Below, in pieces: positions 25,301-38,650 of a DNA stretch of 64,000 nucleotides (position 1 is its first letter; each line of letters opens with the position of its first letter). The DNA lies in the NCBI GenBank assembly GCA_964057225.1, contig OZ059900.1, positions 24,009,638 to 24,073,637 on the forward strand, written 5' to 3'. The DNA comes from Auanema rhodensis. Lineage: Eukaryota; Nematoda; Chromadorea; Rhabditida; Rhabditidae. A model generated the notes under the pieces. It worked only from the letters and a program-made list of their open reading frames with translations. It was not told the DNA's origin and searched no databases. The position numbers were made by a program, and so were the translations under genes.

Positions 25301-28300
25301 ATATTTAGAACGTGATTCCTTGATTATGAAAAACTTTCAGAGCCTGCACTGATAATATAATTGGACACAGGCAGTACGCAATACGCAAACATTTGAATGA
25401 CAGCTTTATTACAATACGACTTAGTTTACTCAATTATATCAAGCTTCATGAACACGGACTGCTTGTGTAATATATAATAGCAATAATAGTTTCGTTTCTG
25501 TTTTTAATTAACTTTCCTGTACGCGAGTTATAATATTTAGAACGTGATTCCTTGATTATGAAAAACTTTCAGAGCCTGCACTGATAATATAATTGGAAAC
25601 AGGCAGTACGCAATACGCAAACATTTGAATGACAGCTTTATTACAATACGACTTAGTTTACTCAATTATATCAAGCTTCATGAACACGGACTGCTTGTGT
25701 AATATATAATAGCAATAATAGTTTCGTTTCTGTTTTTAATTAACTTTCCTGTACGCGAGTTATAATATTTAGAACGTGATTCCTTGATTATGAAAAATTT
25801 TTAGAGCCTGCACTGATAATATAACTGGAAACAGGCAGTACGCGATACGCAAATATTTGAATGACAGCTTTATTACAATACGACTTAGTTTACTCAATTA
25901 TATCAAGCTTCATGAACACGGACTGCTTGTGTAATATATAATAGCAATAATAGTTTCGTTTCTGTTTTTAATTAACTTTCCTGTACGCGAGTTATAATAT
26001 TTAGAACGTGATTCCTTGATTATGAAAAACTTTCAGAGCCTGCACTGATAATATAATTGGAAACAGGCAGTACGCAATACGCAAACATTTGAATGACAGC
26101 TTTATTACAATACGACTTAGTTTACTCAATTATATCAAGCTTCATGAACACGGACTGCTTGTGTAATATATAATAGCAATAATAGTTTCGTTTCTGTTTT
26201 TAATTAACTTTCCTGTACGCGAGTTATAATATTTAGAACGTGATTCCTTGATTATGAAAAACTTTCAGAGCCTGCACTGATAATATAATTGGAAACAGGC
26301 AGTACGCAATACGCAAACATTTGAATGACAGCTTTATTACAATACGACTTAGTTTACTCAATCATACCAATCTTCATGAACACGGAATGTTTGTGTAATA
26401 GATAATAGCAATAATAGTTTCGTTTCTGTTTTTAATTAACTTTCCTGTACGCGAGTTATAATATTTAGAACGTGATTCCTTGATTATGAAAAATTTTTAG
26501 AGCCTGCACTGATAATATAACTGGAAACAGGCAGTACGCGATACGCAAATATTTGAATGACAGCTTTATTACAATACGACTTAGTTTACTCAATTATATC
26601 AAGCTTCATGAACACGGACTGCTTGTGTAATATATAATAGCAATAATAGTTTCGTTTCTGTTTTTAATTAACTTTCCTGTACGCGAGTTATAATATTTAG
26701 AACGTGATTCCTTGATTATGAAAAACTTTCAGAGCCTGCACTGATAATATAATTGGACACAGGCAGTACGCAATACGCAAACATTTGAATGACAGCTTTA
26801 TTACAATACGACTTAGTTTACTCAATTATATCAAGCTTCATGAACACGGACTGCTTGTGTAATATATAATAGCAATAATAGTTTCGTTTCTTTTTTTAAT
26901 TATTTTTCCAGTACGCGAGTTATCATATTTAGAACGCGATTGCTTCATAATGAAAAATGTTTAGAGCCTGCACTGATAATATAACTGGCAACAGGCAATA
27001 CGCAAACATTTGAATGACAGCTTTATTACAATACGACTTAGTTTACTCAATCATACCAATCTTCATGAACACGGACTGTTTGTGTAATAGATAATAGCAA
27101 TAATAGTTTCGTTTCTGTTTTTAATTAACTTTCCTGTACGCGAGTTATAATATTTAGAACGTGATTCCTTGATTATGAAAAACTTTCAGAGCCTGCACTG
27201 ATAATATAATTGGAAACAGGCAGTACGCAATACGTAAACATTTGAATGACAGCTTTATTACAATACGACTTAGTTTACTCAATTATATCAAGCTTCATGA
27301 ACACGGACTGCTTGTGTAATATATAATAGCAATAATAGTTTCGTTTCTTTTTTTAATTATTTTTCCAGTACGCGAGTTATCATATTTAGAACGCGATTGC
27401 TTCATAATGAAAAATGTTTAGAGCCTGCACTGATAATATAACTGGCAACAGGCAATACGCAAACATTTGAATGACAGCTTTATTACAATACGACTTAGTT
27501 TACTCAATCATACCAATCTTCATGAACACGGACTGTTTGTGTAATAGATAATAGCAATAATAGTTTCGTTTCTGTTTTTAATTAACTTTCCTGTACGCGA
27601 GTTATAATATTTAGAACGTGATTCCTTGATTATGAAAAATTTTTAGAGCCTGCACTGATAATATAACTGGAAACAGGCAGTACGCGATACGCAAATATTT
27701 GAATGACAGCTTTATTACAATACGACTTAGTTTACTCAATTATATCAAGCTTCATGAACACGGACTGCTTGTGTAATATATAATAGCAATAATAGTTTCG
27801 TTTCTGTTTTTAATTAACTTTCCTGTACGCGAGTTATAATATTTAGAACGTGATTCCTTGATTATGAGAAACTTTCAGAGCCTGCACTGATAATATAATT
27901 GGAAACAGGCAGTACGCAATACGCAAACATTTGAATGACAGCTTTATTACAATACGACTTAGTTTACTCAATTATATCAAGCTTCATGAACACGGACTGC
28001 TTGTGTAATAGATAATAGCAATAATAGTTTCGTTTCTGTTTTTAATTAACTTTCCTGTACGCGAGTTATAATATTTAGAACGTGATTCCTTGATTATGAA
28101 AAATTTTTAGAGCCTGCACTGATAATATAACTGGAAACAGGCAGTACGCGATACGCAAATATTTGAATGACAGCTTTATTACAATACGACTTAGTTTACT
28201 CAATTATATCAAGCTTCATGAACACGGACTGCTTGTGTAATATATAATAGCAATAATAGTTTCGTTTCTGTTTTTAATTAACTTTCCTGTACGCGAGTTA

Positions 28301-28573
28301 TAATATTTAGAACGTGATTCCTTGATTATGAAAAACTTTCAGAGCCTGCACTGATAATATAATTGGACACAGGCAGTACGCAATACGCAAACATTTGAAT
28401 GACAGCTTTATTACAATACGACTTAGTTTACTCAATTATATCAAGCTTCATGAACACGGACTGCTTGTGTAATATATAATAGCAATAATAGTTTCGTTTC
28501 TGTTTTTAATTAACTTTCCTGTACGCGAGTTATAATATTTAGAACGTGATTCCTTGATTATGAAAAACTTTCA
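22331..28573 (+). repeat. Satellite B stretch with recurrent GGACACAGG subtype
   Basis: The substitution TTGGACACAGG (instead of TTGGAAACAGG) marks units starting at 22331, 25340, 26732 and 28342. Three of these (22331, 25340, 28342) are followed by the same two unit types: a standard unit ending in AAATTTTTA, then a unit with AACTGG and GCGATACGC. They are about 3.0 kb apart, suggesting copies of one ancestral block. The units between them do not align in the same order, so I do not call a regular 13-monomer HOR. Confidence 0.6.
23259..23483 (+). repeat. Short satellite B subtype (225 bp), first example
   Basis: This unit has AACTGGCAACAGGCAATACGC in place of the longer CAGGCAGTACGCAATACGC. 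Seven bases (GTACGCA) are missing between short direct repeats, consistent with replication slippage. The subtype is linked to GGCAAC and recurs roughly twenty times to the right, for example at 26964, 30893, 31351, 35731 and 43606 (approximate starts for the last two). It often follows a unit ending CATAATGAAAAATGTTTA. Confidence 0.8.
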
Positions 28574-30660
28574 GAGCCTGCACTGATAATATAATTGGAA
28601 ACAGGCAGTACGCAATACGTAAACATTTGAATGACAGCTTTATTACAATACGACTTAGTTTACTCAATTATATCAAGCTTCATGAACACGGACTGCTTGT
28701 GTAATATATAATAGCAATAATAGTTTCGTTTCTGTTTTTAATTAACTTTCCTGTACGCGAGTTATAATATTTAGAACGTGATTCCTTGATTATGAAAAAT
28801 TTTTAGAGCCTGCACTGATAATATAACTGGAAACAGGCAGTACGCGATACGCAAATATTTGAATGACAGCTTTATTACAATACGACTTAGTTTACTCAAT
28901 TATATCAAGCTTCATGAACACGGACTGCTTGTGTAATATATAATAGCAATAATAGTTTCGTTTCTGTTTTTAATTAACTTTCCTGTACGCGAGTTATAAT
29001 ATTTAGAACGTGATTCCTTGATTATGAAAAACTTTCAGAGCCTGCACTGATAATATAATTGGAAACAGGCAGTACGCAATACGCAAACATTTGAATGACA
29101 GCTTTATTACAATACGACTTAGTTTACTCAATTATATCAAGCTTCATGAACACGGACTGCTTGTGTAATATATAATAGCAATAATAGTTTCGTTTCTGTT
29201 TTTAATTAACTTTCCTGTACGCGAGTTATAATATTTAGAACGTGATTCCTTGATTATGAAAAACTTTCAGAGCCTGCACTGATAATATAATTGGAAACAG
29301 GCAGTACGCAATACGCAAACATTTGAATGACAGCTTTATTACAATACGACTTAGTTTACTCAATCATACCAATCTTCATGAACACGGACTGTTTGTGTAA
29401 TAGATAATAGCAATAATAGTTTCGTTTCTGTTTTTAATTAACTTTCCTGTACGCGAGTTATAATATTTAGAACGTGATTCCTTGATTATGAAAAACTTTC
29501 AGAGCCTGCACTGATAATATAATTGGAAACAGGCAGTACGCAATACGCAAACATTTGAATGACAGCTTTATTACAATACGACTTAGTTTACTCAATTATA
29601 TCAAGCTTCATGAACACGGACTGCTTGTGTAATATATAATAGCAATAATAGTTTCGTTTCTGTTTTTAATTAACTTTCCTGTACGCGAGTTATAATATTT
29701 AGAACGTGATTCCTTGATTATGAAAAACTTTCAGAGCCTGCACTGATAATATAATTGGAAACAGGCAGTACGCAATACGCAAACATTTGAATGACAGCTT
29801 TATTACAATACGACTTAGTTTACTCAATCATACCAATCTTCATGAACACGGACTGTTTGTGTAATAGATAATAGCAATAATAGTTTTGTTTCTGTTTTTA
29901 ATTAACTTTCCTGTACGCGAGTTATAATATTTAGAACGTGATTCCTTGATTATGAAAAACTTTCAGAGCCTGCACTGATAATATAATTGGAAACAGGCAG
30001 TACGCAATACGCAAACATTTGAATGACAGCTTTATTACAATACGACTTAGTTTACTCAATTATATCAAGCTTCATGAACACGGACTGCTTGTGTAATATA
30101 TAATAGCAATAATAGTTTCGTTTCTGTTTTTAATTAACTTTCCTGTACGCGAGTTATAATATTTAGAACGTGATTCCTTGATTATAAAAACTTTCAGAGC
30201 CTGCACTGATAATATAATTGGAAACAGGCAGTACGCAATACGCAAACATTTGAATGACAGCTTTATTACAATACGACTTAGTTTACTCAATCATACCAAT
30301 CTTCATGAACACGGACTGTTTGTGTAATAGATAATAGCAATAATAGTTTCGTTTCTGTTTTTAATTAACTTTCCTGTACGCGAGTTATAATATTTAGAAC
30401 GTGATTCCTTGATTATGAAAAATTTTTAGAGCCTGCACTGATAATATAACTGGAAACAGGCAGTACGCGATACGCAAATATTTGAATGACAGCTTTATTA
30501 CAATACGACTTAGTTTACTCAATTATATCAAGCTTCATGAACACGGACTGCTTGTGTAATATATAATAGCAATAATAGTTTCGTTTCTGTTTTTAATTAA
30601 CTTTCCTGTACGCGAGTTATAATATTTAGAACGTGATTCCTTGATTATGAAAAACTTTCA

Positions 30661-32954
30661 GAGCCTGCACTGATAATGTAATTGGAAACAGGCAGTACGC
30701 AATACGCAAACATTTGAATGACAGCTTTATTACAATACGACTTTGTTTACTCAATTATATCAAGCTTCATGAACAGGGACTGTTTGTGTAATAGATGATA
30801 GCAATGATAGTTTCGTTTCTTTTTTTAATTAACTTTCCAGTACGCGAGTTATCATATTTAGAACGCGATTGCTTCATAATGAAAAATGTTTAGAGCCTGC
30901 ACTGATAATATAACTGGCAACAGGCAATACGCAAACATTTGAATGACAGCTTTATTACAATACGACTTAGTTTACTCAATCATACCAATCTTCATGAACA
31001 CGGACTGTTTGTGTAATAGATAATAGCAATAATAGTTTCGTTTCTGTTTTTAATTAACTTTCCTGTACGCGAGTTATAATATTTAGAACGTGATTCCTTG
31101 ATTATGAAAAAATTTTTAGAGCCTGCACTGATAATATAACTGGAAACAGGCAGTACGCGATACGCAAATATTTGAATGACAGCTTTAATACAATACGACT
31201 TAGCTTACTCAATCATATCAAGCTTCATGAACAGGGACTGTTTGTGTAATAGATGATAGCAATGATAGTTTCGTTTCTTTTTTTAATTAACTTTCCAGTA
31301 CGCGAGTTATCATATTTAGAACGCGACTGCTTCATAATGAAAAATGTTTAGAGCCTGCACTGATAATATAACTGGCAACAGGCAATACGCAAACATTTGA
31401 ATGACAGCTTTATTACAATACGACTTAGTTTACTCAATCATATCAAGCTTCATGAACAGGGACTGCTTGTGTAATAGATGATAGCAATGATAGTTTCGTT
31501 TCTTTTTTTAATTAACTTTCCAGTACGCGAGTTATCATATTTAGAACGCGATTGCTTCATAATGAAAAATGTTTAGAGCCTGCACTGATAATATAACTGG
31601 AAACAGGCAGTACGCGATACGCAAATATTTGAATGACAGCTTTATTACAATACGACTTAGTTTACTCAATTATATCAAGCTTCATGAACACGGACTGCTT
31701 GTGTAATATATAATAGCAATAATAGTTTCGTTTCTGTTTTTAATTAACTTTCCTGTACGCGAGTTATAATATTTAGAACGTGATTCCTTGATTATGAAAA
31801 ACTTTCAGAGCCTGCACTGATAATGTAATTGGAAACAGGCAGTACGCAATACGCAAACATTTGAATGACAGCTTTATTACAATACGACTTTGTTTACTCA
31901 ATTATATCAAGCTTCATGAACAGGGACTGTTTGTGTAATAGATGATAGCAATGATAGTTTCGTTTCTTTTTTTAATTAACTTTCCAGTACGCGAGTTATC
32001 ATATTTAGAACGCGATTGCTTCATAATGAAAAATGTTTAGAGCCTGCACTGATAATATAACTGGCAACAGGCAATACGCAAACATTTGAATGACAGCTTT
32101 ATTACAATACGACTTAGTTTACTCAATCATACCAATCTTCATGAACACGGACTGTTTGTGTAATAGATAATAGCAATAATAGTTTCGTTTCTGTTTTTAA
32201 TTAACTTTCCTGTACGCGAGTTATAATATTTAGAACGTGATTCCTTGATTATGAAAAAATTTTTAGAGCCTGCACTGATAATATAACTGGAAACAGGCAG
32301 TACGCGATACGCAAATATTTGAATGACAGCTTTAATACAATACGACTTAGCTTACTCAATCATATCAAGCTTCATGAACAGGGACTGTTTGTGTAATAGA
32401 TGATAGCAATGATAGTTTCGTTTCTTTTTTTAATTAACTTTCCAGTACGCGAGTTATCATATTTAGAACGCGACTGCTTCATAATGAAAAATGTTTAGAG
32501 CCTGCACTGATAATATAACTGGCAACAGGCAATACGCAAACATTTGAATGACAGCTTTATTACAATACGACTTAGTTTACTCAATCATATCAAGCTTCAT
32601 GAACAGGGACTGCTTGTGTAATAGATGATAGCAATGATAGTTTCGTTTCTTTTTTTAATTAACTTTCCAGTACGCGAGTTATCATATTTAGAACGCGATT
32701 GCTTCATAATGAAAAATGTTTAGAGCCTGCACTGATAATATAACTGGAAACAGGCAGTACGCGATACGCAAATATTTGAATGACAGCTTTATTACAATAC
32801 GACTTAGTTTACTCAATTATATCAAGCTTCATGAACACGGACTGCTTGTGTAATATATAATAGCAATAATAGTTTCGTTTCTGTTTTTAATTAACTTTCC
32901 TGTACGCGAGTTATAATATTTAGAACGTGATTCCTTGATTATGAAAAATTTTTA
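30661..32954 (+). repeat. 5-monomer HOR of satellite B, 1147 bp, two tandem copies
   Basis: Copy 1 is 30661-31807 and copy 2 is 31808-32954. Unit lengths in each are 232, 226, 232, 225 and 232. Both copies share the private features GATAATGTAATTGG, ACGACTTTGTTTAC, a GATTATGAAAAAATTTTTA run with one extra A, and AACGCGACTGC. I saw no difference between the two copies by eye, so this is probably one of the youngest duplications in the window. Confidence 0.88.
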
Positions 32955-33952
32955 GAGCCTGCACTGATAATATAACTGGAAACAGGCAGTACGCGATACG
33001 CAAATATTTGAATGACAGCTTTAATACAATACGACTTAGCTTACTCAATTATATCAAGCTTCATGAACACGGACTGCTTGTGTAATAGATGATAGCAATG
33101 ATAGTTTCGTTTCTTTTTTTAATTAACTTTCCAGTACGCGAGTTATAATATTTAGAACGTGATTCCTTGATTATGAAAAACTTTCAGAGCCTGCACTGAT
33201 AATATAATTGGAAACAGGCAATACGCAAACATTTGAATGACAGCTTTATTACAATACGACTTAGTTTACTCAATTATATCAAGCTTCATGAACACGGACT
33301 GTTTGTGCAATAGATGATAGCAAGGATAGTTTCGTTTCTTTTTTTAATTAACTTTCCAGTACGCGAGTTATAATATTTAGAACGTGATTCCTTGATTATG
33401 AAAAATTTTTAGAGCCTGCACTGATAATATAACTGGAAACAGGCAGTACGCGATACGCAAATATTTGAATGACAGCTTTATTACAATACGACTTAGTTTA
33501 CTCAATTATATCAAGCTTCATGAACACGGACTGCTTGTGCAATAGATGATAGCAAGGATAGTTTCGTTTCTTTTTTTAATTAACTTTCCAGTACGCGAGT
33601 TATAATATTTAGAACGCGATTCCTTGATAATGAAAAACTTTCAGAGCCTGCACTGATAATATAATTGGAAACAGGCAGTACGCAATACGCAAACATTTGA
33701 ATGACAGCTTTATTACAATACGACTTAGTTTACTCAATCATACCAATCTTCATGAACACGGACTGTTTGTGTAATAGATAATAGCAATAATAGTTTCGTT
33801 TCTGTTTTTAATTAACTTTCCTGTACGCGAGTTATAATATTTAGAACGTGATTCCTTGATTATAAAAACTTTCAGAGCCTGCACTGATAATATAATTGGA
33901 AACAGGCAGTACGCAATACACAAATATTTGAATGACAGCTTTATTACAATAC

Positions 33953-33970
33953 GACTTCGTTGACTTAGTT
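33953..33970 (+). repeat. 9 bp near-tandem duplication defining the 240 bp satellite B subtype
   Basis: GACTTCGTT is directly followed by GACTTAGTT, where other units have only GACTTAGTT. The extra 9 bp occurs in six units: here and near 37643, 38114, 38585, 41820 and 42291. It always co-occurs with the single-base deletion GATTATAAAAAC (other units GATTATGAAAAAC), giving 232 + 9 - 1 = 240 bp. The combination marks one lineage of monomers. Confidence 0.85.
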
Positions 33971-36900
33971 TACTCAATTATATCAAGCTTCATGAACAGG
34001 GACTGTTTGTGTAATAGATGATAGCAATGATAGTTTTGTTTCTTTTTTTAATTAACTTTCCAGTACGCGAGTTATCATATTTAGAACGCGATTGCTTCAT
34101 AATGAAAAATGTTTAGAGCCTGCACTGATAATATAACTGGCAACAGGCAATACGCAAACATTTGAATGACAGCTTTATTACAATACGACTTAGTTTACTC
34201 AATCATACCAATCTTCATGAACACGGACTGTTTGTGTAATAGATAATAGCAATAATAGTTTCGTTTCTGTTTTTAATTAACTTTCCTGTACGCGAGTTAT
34301 AATATTTAGAACGTGATTCCTTGATTATGAAAAATTTTTAGAGCCTGCACTGATAATATAACTGGAAACAGGCAGTACGCGATACGCAAATATTTGAATG
34401 ACAGCTTTATTACAATACGACTTAGTTTACTCAATTATATCAAGCTTCATGAACACGGACTGCTTGTGTAATATATAATAGCAATAATAGTTTCGTTTCT
34501 GTTTTTAATTAACTTTCCTGTACGCGAGTTATAATATTTAGAACGTGATTCCTTGATTATGAAAAACTTTCAGAGCCTGCACTGATAATATAATTGGAAA
34601 CAGGCAGTACGCAATACGCAAACATTTGAATGACAGCTTTATTACAATACGACTTAGTTTACTCAATTATATCAAGCTTCATGAACACGGACTGCTTGTG
34701 TAATATATAATAGCAATAATAGTTTCGTTTCTGTTTTTAATTAACTTTCCTGTACGCGAGTTATAATATTTAGAACGTGATTCCTTGATTATGAAAAATT
34801 TTTAGAGCCTGCACTGATAATATAACTGGAAACAGGCAGTACGCGATACGCAAATATTTGAATGACAGCTTTATTACAATACGACTTAGTTTACTCAATT
34901 ATATCAAGCTTCATGAACACGGACTGCTTGTGTAATATATAATAGCAATAATAGTTTCGTTTCTGTTTTTAATTAACTTTCCTGTACGCGAGTTATAATA
35001 TTTAGAACGTGATTCCTTGATTATGAAAAACTTTCAGAGCCTGCACTGATAATATAATTGGAAACAGGCAGTACGCAATACGCAAACATTTGAATGACAG
35101 CTTTATTACAATACGACTTAGTTTACTCAATTATATCAAGCTTCATGAACACGGACTGCTTGTGTAATATATAATAGCAATAATAGTTTCGTTTCTGTTT
35201 TTAATTAACTTTCCTGTACGCGAGTTATAATATTTAGAACGTGATTCCTTGATTATGAAAAACTTTCAGAGCCTGCACTGATAATATAATTGGAAACAGG
35301 CAGTACGCAATACGCAAACATTTGAATGACAGCTTTATTACAATACGACTTAGTTTACTCAATCATACCAATCTTCATGAACACGGACTGTTTGTGTAAT
35401 AGATAATAGCAATAATAGTTTCGTTTCTGTTTTTAATTAACTTTCCTGTACGCGAGTTATAATATTTAGAACGTGATTCCTTGATTATGAAAAAATTTTT
35501 AGAGCCTGCACTGATAATATAACTGGAAACAGGCAGTACGCGATACGCAAATATTTGAATGACAGCTTTAGTACAATACGACTTAGCTTACTCAATCATA
35601 TCAAGCTTCATGAACAGGGACTGTTTGTGCAATAGATGATAGCAATGATAGTTTCGTTTCTTTTTTTAATTAACTTTCCAGTACGCGAGTTATAATATTT
35701 AGAACGCGATTGCTTCATAATGAAAAATGTTTAGAGCCTGCACTGATAATATAACTGGCAACAGGCAATACGCAAACATTTGAATGACAGCTTTATTACA
35801 ATACGACTTAGTTTACTCAATCATACCAATCTTCATGAACACGGACTGTTTGTGTAATAGATAATAGCAATAATAGTTTCGTTTCTGTTTTTAATTAACT
35901 TTTCTGTACGCGAGTTATAATATTTAGAACGTGATTCCTTGATTATGAAAAATTTTTAGTGCCTGCACTGATAATATAACTGGAAACAGGCAGTACGCGA
36001 TACGCAAATATTTGAATGACAGCTTTATTACAATACGACTTAGCTTACTCAATCATATCAAGCTTCATGAACAGGGACTGTTTGTGTAATAGATGATAGC
36101 AATGATAGTTTTGTTTCTTTTTTTAATTAACTTTCCAGTACGCGAGTTATCATATTTAGAACGCGATTGCTTCATAATGAAAAATGTTTAGAGCCTGCAC
36201 TGATAATATAACTGGCAACAGGCAATACGCAAACATTTGAATGACAGCTTTATTACAATACGACTTAGTTTACTCAATTATATCAAGCTTCATGAACACG
36301 GACTGTTTGTGTAATAGATAATAGCAATAATAGTTTCGTTTCTGTTTTTAATTAACTTTCCTGTACGCGAGTTATAATATTTAGAACGTGATTCCTTGAT
36401 TATAAAAACTTTCAGAGCCTGCACTGATAATATAATTGGAAACAGGCAGTACGCAATACGCAAATATTTGAATGACAGCTTTATTACAATACAACTTAGT
36501 TTACTCAATTATATCAAGCTTCATGAACACGGACTGCTTGTGCAATAGATGATAGCAATAATAGTTTCGTTTCTGTTTTTAATTAACTTTCCTGTACGCG
36601 AGTTATAATATTTAGAACGTGATTCCTTGATTATAAAATCTTTCAGAGCCTGCACTGATAATATAATTGGAAACAGGCAGTACACAATACGCAAACATTT
36701 GAATGACAGCTTTATTACAATACGACTTAGTTTACTCAATCATACCAATCTTCATGAACACGGACTGTTTGTGTAATAGATAATAGCAATAATAGTTTCG
36801 TTTCTGTTTTTAATTAACTTTCCTGTACGCGAGTTATAATATTTAGAACGTGATTCCTTGATTATAAAAACTTTTAGAGCCTGCACTGATAATATAATTG

Positions 36901-37437
36901 GAAACAGGCAGTACGCAATACGCAAATATTTGAATGACAGCTTTATTACAATACGACTTAGTTTACTCAATCATACCAATCTTCATGAACACGGACTGTT
37001 TGTGTAATAGATAATAGCAATAATAGTTTCGTTTCTGTTTTTAATTAACTTTCCTGTACGCGAGTTATAATATTTAGAACGTGATTCCTTGATTATGAAA
37101 AATTTTTATTGCCTGCACTGATAATATATCTGGAAACAGGCAGTACGCGATACGCAAATATTTGAATGACAGCTTTATTACAATACGACTTAGCTTATTC
37201 AATCATATCAAGCTTCATGAACAGGGACTGTTTGTGTAATAGATGATAGCAATGATAGTTTTGTTTCTTTTTTTAATTAACTTTCCAGTACGCGAGTTAT
37301 CATATTTAGAACGCGATTGCTTCATAATGAAAAATGTTTAGAGCCTGCACTGATAATATAACTGGCAACAGGCAATACGCAAACATTTGAATGACAGCTT
37401 TATTACAATACGACTTAGTTTACTCAATTATATCAAG

Positions 37438-38650
37438 CTTCATGAACACGGACTGTTTGTGTAATAGATAATAGCAATAATAGTTTCGTTTCTGTTTTTA
37501 ATTAACTTTCCTGTACGCGAGTTATAATATTTAGAACGTGATTCCTTGATTATAAAAACTTTCAGAGCCTGCACTGATAATATAATTGGAAACAGGCAGT
37601 ACGCAATACGCAAATATTTGAATGACAGCTTTATTACAATACGACTTCGTTGACTTAGTTTACTCAATTATATCAAGCTTCATGAACAGGGACTGTTTGT
37701 GTAATAGATAATAGCAATAATAGTTTCGTTTCTGTTTTTAATTAACTTTCCTGTACGCGAGTTATAATATTTAGAACGTGATTCCTTGATTATAAAAACT
37801 TTCAGAGCCTGCACTGATAATATAATTGGAAACAGGCAGTACGCAATACGCAAACATTTGAATGACAGCTTTATTACAATACGACTTAGTTTACTCAATC
37901 ATACCAATCTTCATGAACACGGACTGTTTGTGTAATAGATAATAGCAATAATAGTTTCGTTTCTGTTTTTAATTAACTTTCCTGTACGCGAGTTATAATA
38001 TTTAGAACGTGATTCCTTGATTATAAAAACTTTCAGAGCCTGCACTGATAATATAATTGGAAACAGGCAGTACGCAATACGCAAATATTTGAATGACAGC
38101 TTTATTACAATACGACTTCGTTGACTTAGTTTACTCAATTATATCAAGCTTCATGAACAGGGACTGTTTGTGTAATAGATAATAGCAATAATAGTTTCGT
38201 TTCTGTTTTTAATTAACTTTCCTGTACGCGAGTTATAATATTTAGAACGTGATTCCTTGATTATAAAAACTTTCAGAGCCTGCACTGATAATATAATTGG
38301 AAACAGGCAGTACGCAATACGCAAACATTTGAATGACAGCTTTATTACAATACGACTTAGTTTACTCAATCATACCAATCTTCATGAACACGGACTGTTT
38401 GTGTAATAGATAATAGCAATAATAGTTTCGTTTCTGTTTTTAATTAACTTTCCTGTACGCGAGTTATAATATTTAGAACGTGATTCCTTGATTATAAAAA
38501 CTTTCAGAGCCTGCACTGATAATATAATTGGAAACAGGCAGTACGCAATACGCAAATATTTGAATGACAGCTTTATTACAATACGACTTCGTTGACTTAG
38601 TTTACTCAATTATATCAAGCTTCATGAACAGGGACTGTTTGTGTAATAGA
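37438..38650 (+). repeat. 2-monomer HOR of satellite B, 471 bp, about 2.6 copies
   Basis: A 240 bp unit alternates with a 231 bp unit. The same sequence, starting CATGAACACGGACTG, lies at 37441, 37912 and 38383, spaced exactly 471 bp. The third copy diverges near 38650, where AGATAATAGC is replaced by AGATGATAGC. All units here have the GATTATAAAAAC deletion. Confidence 0.88.
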
